Assembly: GCA_949297055.1 (NCBI GenBank)
Contig: CASFRI010000057.1
Coordinates: 1 to 46,826, forward strand
Direction of reading: 5' to 3'
Length of the DNA: 46,826 bases
From: an uncultured bacterium
GTDB taxonomy: Bacteria > Bacillota_I > Bacilli_A > RFN20 > CAG-826
The notes under the pieces were generated by a model. The model worked only from the letters and a program-made list of their open reading frames with translations. It was not told where the DNA came from and made no database searches. Positions 34,602 to 42,782 of this stretch are shown here, piece after piece; position 1 is the first letter of the stretch, and every line of letters starts with the position of its first letter. A program made the position numbers and the translations under genes.

Positions 34602-37600
34602 ATGAAGCTATTCACTAAGCAAATGTTAGGCATTTTAAGCGCTGCTACTGTCGGACTTGTTGCGGTTTTAATTGTCGGACAAAGTGGGTTTATTGCCCCT
34701 ACTTCTAGTAACTTATCAACTTATACAATTACGATGAACAATGAGACAACGAATGATTGGGATTTTTTAAGCACAAATGGATATGCTAATAAAACTGAAC
34801 AATTTAGATATACAAATTTCTCTTTTGATGATTCTATTTTAAATAACACCAGTGGAACTAAGACGTTACAACTTAAAGCAAGTACAGGCAAAGTGTACAA
34901 CGAAACTGCCATTAATGGTTTAATATCTTTGAGCGTTTCGTATAGTTCAACCACTAATTTAGTCGCTAGTTTTGGTAATGAAATTAATCCATCCACTTCT
35001 AGTTTTAATATTGTTTCTGGCCAAACTTATTCTTTAACTGAATATGCTCAAAATACATATCTATCAATTAAAACTGGGTCCAGTTATGCAAAGATTAGTG
35101 AAATTAAAATTACTTATTCTTGTATACCAGTTGAACAAACTACTCTTACAAGTTTAAATATTACCTCATTACCATATAAGACAACTTACGTCGTCGGTAA
35201 TAAACTAGACACAGCTGGATTAGTCATAACTGCGAATTATAGTAATGGTTCAAGTAAAGTTGTGACAAGTGAATGTGTTCTTAATCCTAAAAATGGTGAT
35301 ATTTTAAACACAATTGGAACTCAAACTGTTACATGTACATATACTGAAAATGATGTAACCGTTAATACAAGTTTTGCTGTCGAAGTAAATGCTTCTACTA
35401 GCGAAGAAATTAGTGAAATTATTCTAACCGCTAGTCCGAATGAAATTGAAGTTGGTGAAACTACTACTATCAATTTAGAAGTCGTTCCATCCACCGCTTC
35501 AAGAAGCGTCACTTGGTCATCAAGCGATAATAATATTGCAAGCGTAAGCTCCACTGGCGTGGTGACAGGCATTAGTGAAGGAAGAGCCATTATCACTGCA
35601 ACTTCCACGCAAAACGCAAATGTTAAAGACACAATAGAAATAACAATATTAGATTCAAATGGGGTTGAACCAAGCGTTAAAACTTACACTAAAGTTAGCG
35701 AAACTCCTAGCGATTGGAGTGGTCAATATTTAATCGTTTATAATAACTGGGCGTTCGATGGCTCATTAACAAAATTAGATGCAGTAAATAACTATCAAAC
35801 TATCACAATTGAAAATGATACAATCGAAGAAGAAAGAGATATTTATTTCACTATTAAAAAATTAAATGACAACACTTATTCGATTCAATCCGCGAGCGGT
35901 TACTACATTGGATGTACTGGCGAAAAAGGTCTATCATCTAGCCTCACACAACAATATGAACATACCATTAGTCTAGGTACTGACACATTAGTTAATCTAA
36001 CAACCACTAGTGGTGCAACTTTACAATTTAATAATCAGAATAATCAAAATAGATTCAGATATTATGCAAGTGATCAGCAGCCTATCACACTTTATCGTAA
36101 TGGCACTTCTTCTAGCGGAAGCGAAGATGAAAAGACATTATCATTAAGCGCTAGTAAGACGACGATTAAAGTTGATGAAGCGATTACATTACAAGTTAAA
36201 TCTAATTTCTCCACTAGTGTGACTTTTTCTTCAAGTAATGAAAACATCGCTACTGTTAACGATATTGGATTAGTAACAGGCATCAACGTTGGAAGCGCTA
36301 CCATAACTGCTACTTCAACAATAGATGAAACGATTAAAGCAAGTATAACTATCAATGTTATAGACGCAAGTGAAGTTCACCCTGAAATTATCATTGTTTC
36401 AAACTATAAAGACACATATAACGTAGGTGATACATTAGATTTTTCAAACGTCACAGTTACTGGTTACTATGAAGATTTGTCTGAAATTGACGTGACGGAT
36501 CAGTGCACTTTTTCACCCGCCAGCGGAACGCTCCTAACTGAAGCAGGAACGATTATTATTACTTGTACATATACTCCCACTGGAATACCTGATTCATTCG
36601 AAATTACCGTCGTAGGTGAAACTCAAACACTAACGAAACAAGATGTTAAATACGACTATCACGATTTAAAACAAAACGGCATCTATAATACGCCAGCTAT
36701 GCCTTCAACTGGCAACTCTAAGATGCTAGTGGTTCCAATTTGGTTTGCTGATTCTAGTAATTATATTAATAACGTAGAAAAAGCTTCTATCAGAAGCGAT
36801 ATTGAAGAAGCTTACTTTGGTGAAGCTAATACTTCATCTTTACCGTGGCATTCAGTGAAAAGTTATTACGAAACTGAATCGAAAGGTACTCTTAACTTAA
36901 GCGGAGAAGTTACTGATTGGTATGAAACAAGTTATAGTTCCACTACTATCACTAGTGATCAAGTCGACTTACTTGTAGAAGACGTTGGTAATTCATTAAA
37001 ACAACAACTAGGTAGCGAATACAATAGTTACGACACCGATAAAGATGGCTACATCGATGCCCTTATACTTATATATGCTGCGCCTTATAACACTACTGAT
37101 GATGATTCACCTCTTTGGGCATATTGCTTCTGGTTACAACAAGAAAATTACAATATAAATAACCCAATCGCTAATACTTACTTCTGGGCTTCTTACATTT
37201 TTATGTATGAAAGTGGTAGTGACCACATCGATGCCCATACTTACATACATGAAATGGGCCACGTCTTAGGATTAGATGATTATTACGATTATGCTTATCA
37301 ATATGGTAATAATCCTGCCGCAGGTTTTTCCATGCAAGATTATAATGTTGGAAGCCATGATCCATTCTCACAAATTGCTTTAGGTTGGGTTGAACCTTAC
37401 GTACCCACTGAAGACATCACCATCGAAATTGAAAGTTTTCAAGAATCAGGCGATGTCATCTTACTTTCACCCGAGTGGACTGGTTCACCATTCGATGAAT
37501 ATTTACTTTTAGAGTTATACACTCCTACTGGTTTAAATGCATATGATGTAAATAATCCAGGCACTTATATTTCTGGTGCGGATGATATTGGAATAAGGCT

Positions 37601-38024
37601 TTGGCATGTCGATGCAAGGCTTAGAAGGTGTTACGAATCAGGTGGTTATCTATATCTTGACACAAATAGCTACTACACAGACTTTGATGCTGGTGATTAT
37701 TATCAAATAGGACCATCAAACACAACTTATGTTAGTAATTCTTACGTTGACACGTCAGGTTATGCCGCCTTTGTAGAAGAAGACCAAAATTATGATTTAT
37801 TAGCCCTTATTCGTAACAGTCGCGCGAACGATGATGAGATGCAAGATAATCTAAATTCTTTGATGCTCTTCAAAGCTGGCGATAGTTTTACGATGAGTAG
37901 TTATAGGTCTCAATTTCCAAAAGGCAGCGTTCTTAATAGCGGTTCATCATTAGGCTTTAGTTTTGAAGTCTTATCGATCGATGAAGTAAATCTAACCGCG
38001 ACAATTCAAATTCAAAAACTTTAA
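34602..38024 (+). CDS. Secreted M6-like metalloprotease with Ig-like domains
   Basis: A 1140-residue exported protein. Signal peptide about 1-30; a lectin-like beta region to about 180; Big_3-type bacterial Ig domain (about 184-263); Big_2 domain (269-353); an unassigned domain (about 355-505, YLIVYNNWAFDG...); a second Big_2 (about 511-590); a second Big_3 (about 596-675); then a protease domain with HEMGHVLGLDDYYD at 883-896, the HExxHxxGxxDxY zinc motif of M6/immune-inhibitor-A-like peptidases. No sortase signal or C-terminal membrane helix is visible, so it is probably released or held by its Ig-like modules. GTGAGGA is the ribosome site and TATAAT lies about 30 nt upstream. Confidence 0.88.
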   Translation: MKLFTKQMLGILSAATVGLVAVLIVGQSGFIAPTSSNLSTYTITMNNETTNDWDFLSTNGYANKTEQFRYTNFSFDDSILNNTSGTKTLQLKASTGKVYNETAINGLISLSVSYSSTTNLVASFGNEINPSTSSFNIVSGQTYSLTEYAQNTYLSIKTGSSYAKISEIKITYSCIPVEQTTLTSLNITSLPYKTTYVVGNKLDTAGLVITANYSNGSSKVVTSECVLNPKNGDILNTIGTQTVTCTYTENDVTVNTSFAVEVNASTSEEISEIILTASPNEIEVGETTTINLEVVPSTASRSVTWSSSDNNIASVSSTGVVTGISEGRAIITATSTQNANVKDTIEITILDSNGVEPSVKTYTKVSETPSDWSGQYLIVYNNWAFDGSLTKLDAVNNYQTITIENDTIEEERDIYFTIKKLNDNTYSIQSASGYYIGCTGEKGLSSSLTQQYEHTISLGTDTLVNLTTTSGATLQFNNQNNQNRFRYYASDQQPITLYRNGTSSSGSEDEKTLSLSASKTTIKVDEAITLQVKSNFSTSVTFSSSNENIATVNDIGLVTGINVGSATITATSTIDETIKASITINVIDASEVHPEIIIVSNYKDTYNVGDTLDFSNVTVTGYYEDLSEIDVTDQCTFSPASGTLLTEAGTIIITCTYTPTGIPDSFEITVVGETQTLTKQDVKYDYHDLKQNGIYNTPAMPSTGNSKMLVVPIWFADSSNYINNVEKASIRSDIEEAYFGEANTSSLPWHSVKSYYETESKGTLNLSGEVTDWYETSYSSTTITSDQVDLLVEDVGNSLKQQLGSEYNSYDTDKDGYIDALILIYAAPYNTTDDDSPLWAYCFWLQQENYNINNPIANTYFWASYIFMYESGSDHIDAHTYIHEMGHVLGLDDYYDYAYQYGNNPAAGFSMQDYNVGSHDPFSQIALGWVEPYVPTEDITIEIESFQESGDVILLSPEWTGSPFDEYLLLELYTPTGLNAYDVNNPGTYISGADDIGIRLWHVDARLRRCYESGGYLYLDTNSYYTDFDAGDYYQIGPSNTTYVSNSYVDTSGYAAFVEEDQNYDLLALIRNSRANDDEMQDNLNSLMLFKAGDSFTMSSYRSQFPKGSVLNSGSSLGFSFEVLSIDEVNLTATIQIQKL

Positions 38025-38077
38025 AAATAAAAAACTGCACATCAAACCAAGCGTTTAAGCCACAATTTGTGTGCAGT
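38025..38077 (-). terminator. Terminator of mscS
   Basis: Arms 38070-38077 and 38034-38041 (ACTGCACA/TGTGCAGT) close a 28-nt loop and are followed on the minus strand by TTTTTATTTTT. It also lies just beyond the plus-strand protease stop. Confidence 0.7.
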
Positions 38078-38086
38078 AGAGAGATT

Positions 38087-39040
38087 CTATTCTTTATCCA
38101 CTTTGCCTTCGTGGACGACGATTTGAGGATAAGGAATGGTAATGTTATTTTGATCGAAAATAATTTTAATTTCGCGGTTGATATCACGTTGCACTTGATA
38201 ACGCAATAATTCGTTACATTCAGCGATGATGCGAAGCACCACTCCGCTATCGGCAAGTGATTGGACACCAGCATAGGTTGGACCCTTAACAATCGATTTA
38301 TATTTTTCTTTAATCTTAGGTAAATTTTCTTCTAATATTTTTTCTACTTTTTCAATGTCATGCGTATAGCTAATGGAAACGTCGCATATCGCAGTCGATA
38401 ATTTTGAAGTCATGTTAATGAGTGTTCTAATATCAGAATTATTGATAACTTTAATATCGCCACCAGCATCTTCAATTTTCGTCGTACGAATGCCCATTTC
38501 TCTCACCGTTCCCCTAAAGCCATCGACGACGATAATATCACCAATTTCAAAAGTATGTTCAAAGACGATGAAAATACCAGCGAAAATATCTTCGATGAGA
38601 GGCTGTGCACCAAGACCAACGATTAAAGATAAGATACCAGCGCTAGCGAGTAACACTGTCGTATCAATACCAAGAGTTCCCAAAATAGCAAATATTAAGA
38701 TAATTGCTCCTAAATATTTAGCAAAACTTGAAAGTAGGCTCGCTAAAGCGCGACCCTTTTTGAACTTAGGTCCAACAATTCTTAAAATTAAGCGCACTGC
38801 GTAAGTTATTGTAATGACGACAAAACTTAATGAAACAATGCGAACGAACATGTCTAAAGCATACTCAGGCGCTGTATTCTCGGTTGGAAACTTGACGAAC
38901 GGATTAAATACTTGATACCAATGTTCATCTTTCCAATAGTATGAGCCGACGATCAAAAGAATATAAGCGACTAAGATAATAGCGACAACGATCGAATGAA
39001 TTGTTATTACTAGTTTCTTATTTTTCTTAATTTTACCCAT
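38087..39040 (-). CDS. mscS: MscS family mechanosensitive channel
   Basis: A 317-residue channel that opens on hypo-osmotic membrane tension. Helices at about 11-32, 65-88 and 105-125 lead to the pore helix ASAGILSLIVGLGAQPLIEDIFAGIFIVFE, then the beta domain EHTFEIGDIIVVDGFRGTVREMGIRTTKI, the most conserved MscS segment. An insert between the first two helices is outside. Ribosome site AAAGGATGG precedes ATG 39040. Confidence 0.94.
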   Translation of the reverse strand: MGKIKKNKKLVITIHSIVVAIILVAYILLIVGSYYWKDEHWYQVFNPFVKFPTENTAPEYALDMFVRIVSLSFVVITITYAVRLILRIVGPKFKKGRALASLLSSFAKYLGAIILIFAILGTLGIDTTVLLASAGILSLIVGLGAQPLIEDIFAGIFIVFEHTFEIGDIIVVDGFRGTVREMGIRTTKIEDAGGDIKVINNSDIRTLINMTSKLSTAICDVSISYTHDIEKVEKILEENLPKIKEKYKSIVKGPTYAGVQSLADSGVVLRIIAECNELLRYQVQRDINREIKIIFDQNNITIPYPQIVVHEGKVDKE

Positions 39041-39074
39041 AATTTACCATCCTTTCTTTAAAATTATATGAGAA

Positions 39075-40700
39075 TTAAGCTAATGTATTAAATGTATAAG
39101 TAAAGTAAGTAAGAGTCGGTCTAGAATTATCTCTTATCTTTAAAGTATAACTTGCGTTAGATAATAATCCTTCCATCATTAAAGAGATAGAATTCGTATT
39201 ATCGATAGGCGCCATTTCTAATACTAAAGGATCACTAGGTTCATCATTTAATTGTAAGTAAGGAGCTATTTGTTCAATTGATATATCGCCTAAGTCAACT
39301 TCGCAAGCAAACGATGAATTCGTGATATTAAGGCTACCTTGAATAAGACTCATAGGAGTGTAATAACTAAATTTTCTAGAACCAACATTATGTTCTTCTT
39401 GTATTAAATCTAGACGATAACTTGAATGTAAGATAGGCAAAGTTAATTCTAACGTATTGCTAGTGAAAAAATGATGAGTTTCATTCATCGTTTCATCGTT
39501 AAGACAAATTAAATTTGCGTTGATAAAGTAACCATTTGGATTATCGATGATGAACGTCAAATCATATATCCCATTTGCAACATCAAAATTAGAATCATCA
39601 ATCGTTATATCGTAGTTAGGGATAGGAAGGGTATTAAATCGATAACTAAAATAAGTAAAAGTTGGTCTCAATGTATCACTAATTTTTAATAGATAAGGTG
39701 TGTTAGGCTCTAATTCGTAATGCGTAACAAATAAGACGTCTCCATCAGGCAGAGCCTCCGCTTTGGTAGCTTGTTCTAAATTGCCGTTAGGGATGAGAAT
39801 AGCATCGATTTGATCGACGTTTATTTCCCCGGGATTTAACCCCATGACAATAGAAGAGATACCTATTTCAATCAATTCTTCGTTGACATTTATTCCTTCG
39901 TAATCACTAAAAAATGTTTGTCCCACTAAGAAGTCTTCTTGATAAAGTTCTAGACGGTAAGAAGATAAGATATTTGGTAAACTAAATTGATAAATTCCTT
40001 CCGTAGAAAATAATTGTTGATTTAATGTTTCATCATTTTCACAAACCAATAATGCTTCGATAAAATAACCATTTGGATTATCAATAATAAAAGTTAAATT
40101 ATATTGTTCACTTATCTTATCATAATCACTCATATCAATTTCAATATCGTAAGTTGGAACATCTAAAGTGGTAAATGAATTAACTTCTCCTAAGTTCACT
40201 TCTTCCCCATTAGAGTTCAAACCTTGCAAATAATAAGTTGAATTAGGAGTTAAATCATAAAAAGAAGCAACGTATTGATTGGTGAAATCCGTGGGAAATA
40301 AATCGACGAGTTCAATCACTACTCCTTCCTCGTTTTCTAATTGGATACTTACTTGTTCATAATCGATGTTAGAAAGTTCGAAGAAGCAATGTGCTTGGCT
40401 AATGCCAATGATACTTTGCGCACTTAAAAATAAGATGGAAGTTGAAACCCCAATCACCGTTCCCACTACGATACCGCCAATACCAATAGCGACACCGACT
40501 GAACTACCGATGGAAATAGCTTTCGATGTTGAATCATCGCTCGAACTAGATTCTTCTTCAGCGGTAGAAATTAATCCGTTCGTGACTTGGATTTCATTAT
40601 ATTCGCCGGTTTCGTGCGATACTTCCTTATTAGCGATAATTTCATGCGCGGCAAAATTATTGAATTCATCGTTAGTGACATTTGAATTATTTTGCTTCAT
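39075..40700 (-). CDS. Single-pass surface protein with duplicated beta domains
   Basis: A 541-residue protein from ATG 40700 (ribosome site AGGTGG). An upstream in-frame ATG at 40748 is rejected because it lies in the -35 box. The N-terminal 60 residues are acidic and Asn/Ser-rich, followed by one Gly/Val/Ile-rich membrane helix (about 62-95) with no typical signal peptide. The outer part holds fibronectin-like units, two of them clearly duplicated: each contains YxLTFIIDNPNGYFIxAxLxCxNDETxN and SSYRLxLxQE, and ends in a PTxTYFxYxFNTL segment. Function unknown; an adhesin or stalk is possible. The promoter carries a palindrome between -35 and -10. Confidence 0.7.
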   Translation of the reverse strand: MKQNNSNVTNDEFNNFAAHEIIANKEVSHETGEYNEIQVTNGLISTAEEESSSSDDSTSKAISIGSSVGVAIGIGGIVVGTVIGVSTSILFLSAQSIIGISQAHCFFELSNIDYEQVSIQLENEEGVVIELVDLFPTDFTNQYVASFYDLTPNSTYYLQGLNSNGEEVNLGEVNSFTTLDVPTYDIEIDMSDYDKISEQYNLTFIIDNPNGYFIEALLVCENDETLNQQLFSTEGIYQFSLPNILSSYRLELYQEDFLVGQTFFSDYEGINVNEELIEIGISSIVMGLNPGEINVDQIDAILIPNGNLEQATKAEALPDGDVLFVTHYELEPNTPYLLKISDTLRPTFTYFSYRFNTLPIPNYDITIDDSNFDVANGIYDLTFIIDNPNGYFINANLICLNDETMNETHHFFTSNTLELTLPILHSSYRLDLIQEEHNVGSRKFSYYTPMSLIQGSLNITNSSFACEVDLGDISIEQIAPYLQLNDEPSDPLVLEMAPIDNTNSISLMMEGLLSNASYTLKIRDNSRPTLTYFTYTFNTLA

Positions 40701-40719
40701 AAATATCCACCTGACTAAA

Positions 40720-40748
40720 TTTTTACACGCGATGAGCGTGTTTGTCAA
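40720..40748 (-). promoter_or_regulatory. Promoter with operator palindrome in its spacer
   Basis: Minus strand: TTGACA (40743-40748), 17-nt spacer, TAAAAA (40720-40725). The palindrome ACACGC-N5-GCGTGT (40725-40741) fills the spacer, a place where a bound repressor would block RNA polymerase. Confidence 0.7.
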
Positions 40749-41095
40749 ATAATACTAAAGTAAAATAATCATTTAAAAAATGGACGTATTCACTTCTTAA
40801 TTTGAAGTTAGAAGTTTCTTCTCTAATTTTTTAAAAACTTCGATTGCAACTTCTATTCGCATAGCATTTCACAAGTTTTAATTACCTTAATATTTTCTTG
40901 TTCTAAAACATCTTCTATTCGTACGACAGCCTTTTCCATGATGTTAACCTCATCCACAAATTAAAATGAATCAAAAAGTAGAAAGAAAGATGAAGATTAC
41001 ACATTAATGTTTATAAAAATGTTAGGACATTTTCGCTCGAAATTGAAAGAAAAAAAGAAAGAAAATTTAAATGATTTAAAAAAACTAAACGCTTC
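40749..41095. other. Gap without an intact gene
   Basis: This 347-bp AT-rich stretch holds only the small broken frame at 40797-40939. The stretch 40960-41095 shows no ORF or clear structure. Confidence 0.6.
40797..40939 (-). pseudogene. Small broken gene, two short frames
   Basis: A 28-codon frame (40939-40853, MEKAVVRIEDVLEQENIKVI...) starts 8 nt after GAGG and ends in TAG. An adjacent frame from ATG 40862 to 40797 (MRIEVAIEVFKKLEKKLLTSN) begins 7 nt before that stop. Together they would make one helical protein of about 47 residues after a one-base shift. The parent family is not recognised; two unrelated mini-ORFs or chance remain possible. Confidence 0.35.
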
Positions 41096-42169
41096 TTATC
41101 TTTTCATATATTTTGCGTTTTTATAAGTTCCGATTTTATATATTTTATTTTCTTTAACTAGCGTTGCTAAAACTGCTTCAATCGTAGTTATTGAAACATC
41201 TGGGAGCAACTTTTGAATTTCTTTTTTTGATATGGGAACAATGCTATCTAATACGACCGCTTCAATTCGCTCATTCTTTTTATTTTTTCCGCTTTTGGTT
41301 TTTATAAATCTTCTATTCATTTCTTTATAGCATTGATAGAGAATTTGAAATGTGAATTCAATAAATGGATAATAAGTATTATTTGAGTCGTGCCACTGAT
41401 TTTGGCTTCTTTCTAAAGCATCGTAATAATTTGCTTTGTATTCATCGATTTGATTTTCAAAGGAAATGTATTTGCCAATATCGTATCCTTCCTTAAATAG
41501 GAGTAATAATGTTAATAGTCTAGAAACACGACCATTACCGACACTAAAAGGGTGAATGGAAAGAAAATCCACTATTACACAAGGAATTAATAAAAGCGCA
41601 GGAATATTATAATCATCTCTATAAACTTGATAAGCTAAACATAAATCTTTCATTGCTTTTTTAGTTTCATGTGCTTTGGTGGGAACAAAAATAACACGTT
41701 TTATAGTTCCATCCGAATTCTTTTCAGCAATTATATTGTCGTCAGTTTTATATTTTCCACCTTCATCATATCCGATGTGTCTAGAAACAAGTAAAGCATG
41801 TATTCTTTTTATCGTTTCTTCATCGAAAGAAAGATGTTCATAATTTTCTTTTACGAACTTAATCGCATCACGATAACCTGCGATTTCTTCTTCATCGTGA
41901 GTAAGTGGTTCACTATTATTCTCAACGATTTCATTAATTCTTTGCTCAGTTGTAATAATACCCTCAATTGCATTACTAGCTTCAACCGATTCTTTGATAG
42001 CAATCGTTTCTAACTTAGCAAAAAGTAATTTATTTAAGCTTTTTCTTTCATCCGTTTTGTTCTTTAAATCAGTGATGACATTAGATAAAGAAAAAAGATC
42101 GGCAGTAATTGTTTTTTCCTTTAAAAATTTGTAAGTAAACTTATGCATAACACAATTTCTTTTCTGCAT
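41096..42169 (-). CDS. Fic family protein with N-terminal inhibitory motif
   Basis: A 357-residue Fic protein. The core motif HPFSVGNGR (206-214) with the following VSR is the full HPFx(D/E/S)GNGRxxR catalytic loop used for AMP transfer, except that the usual acidic metal-binding residue is Ser209-Val210. An N-terminal inhibitory helix is present (SNAIEG, 65-70), so it is a self-inhibited class II Fic. The C-terminus (about 285-357) is a winged-helix-like DNA-binding region (ISKKEIQKLLPDVSITTIEAVLATLVKENKIYKIG). The start could also be ATG 42148. Such proteins AMPylate targets such as gyrase in some bacteria; target here unknown. Confidence 0.88.
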   Translation of the reverse strand: MQKRNCVMHKFTYKFLKEKTITADLFSLSNVITDLKNKTDERKSLNKLLFAKLETIAIKESVEASNAIEGIITTEQRINEIVENNSEPLTHDEEEIAGYRDAIKFVKENYEHLSFDEETIKRIHALLVSRHIGYDEGGKYKTDDNIIAEKNSDGTIKRVIFVPTKAHETKKAMKDLCLAYQVYRDDYNIPALLLIPCVIVDFLSIHPFSVGNGRVSRLLTLLLLFKEGYDIGKYISFENQIDEYKANYYDALERSQNQWHDSNNTYYPFIEFTFQILYQCYKEMNRRFIKTKSGKNKKNERIEAVVLDSIVPISKKEIQKLLPDVSITTIEAVLATLVKENKIYKIGTYKNAKYMKR

Positions 42170-42360
42170 ATATTTTAATATTTTATATGCAATAAATCAA
42201 TCGCCATTTAGCACGCTGAAAGCATAACGATTAAGACTGTTTGATAAATTAGCGTCTTATACCACACTTATATTTTTCTGGGACTATTTTTGACTATTTC
42301 CGACGTGAATGATAGTGCTCTAAAATTTTTGGATACACAATGAACATGAATCGCTAAGAG

Positions 42361-42408
42361 CTAATAAAAAATAACCTATAATGACGAAGCATTATAGGTG
42401 TTTATTAG
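42361..42408 (-). terminator. Long terminator hairpin of the PHP-ATPase module
   Basis: Inner stem of 9 perfect base pairs (42375-42383 with 42390-42398, 6-nt loop) followed on the minus strand by TTATTTTTTATTAG. The outer arms CTAATAAA (42361-42368) and TTTATTAG (42401-42408) extend the symmetry. Confidence 0.8.
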
Positions 42409-42423
42409 AATTTGTGTTTGGAA

Positions 42424-42470
42424 AACGCCTTAAATGCCCTCAAAATTGAAAAGCGAACGCCTTAAATGCC
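42424..42470. repeat. 15-bp direct repeat, two copies
   Basis: AACGCCTTAAATGCC at 42424-42438 and again at 42456-42470, period 32, just beyond the last gene of the module. It may be a duplication scar or recombination site. Confidence 0.6.
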
Positions 42471-42488
42471 TAGTTTTCGGAATTGTTT

Positions 42489-42782
42489 TTAAGTTCTGGA
42501 GGTAATTTTTTTCCAAATTTCTTCTAATTCGTTGTTCAGTTTGCCTATATAATCGTTGGCTATATCTAAAAATAATTTTGGTTCATAGCTTGATTTTGGT
42601 TTTTCTATTTCAAATAACCCATTAAAGAGTTCGTGTATCATATTGTAAAAAAGATGTTTAAGTGAATCTTGATTGTCTGAATTAAGGTCGATTATTAATT
42701 CTTCGTTTTCAAATGAAAAAATAATGCAATCTTTGCCTTCTACTTTTTCTAAACGTGTTGGTATTATTCTTTTAGACTCCAT
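42489..42782 (-). CDS. Small partner of the PHP-ATPase, unknown function
   Basis: A 97-residue protein from ATG 42782 (ribosome site AAAGGAAA); an upstream ATG at 42824 lies inside the neighbouring gene without a site. A short beta-rich start (RIIPTRLEKVEGKDCIIFSFENEELIIDL) leads to helices rich in Leu, Asn and Glu. It overlaps the PHP-ATPase end by 11 nt, so the two are translated together. No family recognised; a regulatory or immunity-type subunit is possible. Confidence 0.6.
   Translation of the reverse strand: MESKRIIPTRLEKVEGKDCIIFSFENEELIIDLNSDNQDSLKHLFYNMIHELFNGLFEIEKPKSSYEPKLFLDIANDYIGKLNNELEEIWKKITSRT

Larger units (their letters stand above)
42170..42488. other. Gap with terminator and direct repeats, no gene
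   Basis: This 319-bp stretch has a long hairpin at 42361-42408 and a 15-bp direct repeat at 42424-42470. The part 42170-42360 shows no supported ORF or structure. Confidence 0.6.

Noticed and set aside
34721-36355. Minus-strand frames of 87-103 codons opposite the metalloprotease
   Set aside because: They come from the Ser/Thr-rich composition of the Ig-like domains on the other strand.
38373-38804. Plus-strand 143-codon frame opposite mscS
   Set aside because: The minus-strand MscS is well conserved along this stretch; the opposite frame has no start signal.
40701-40748. Upstream ATG of the repeat surface protein
   Set aside because: It lies in the -35 box of a consensus promoter; the later ATG at 40700 has the ribosome site.
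40366-40752. Plus-strand 128-codon frame opposite the repeat surface protein
   Set aside because: It mirrors the minus-strand coding sequence, has no ribosome site and no family features.
42424-42470. CRISPR array
   Set aside because: Only two 15-bp copies, 32-bp period, no further units and no cas genes.
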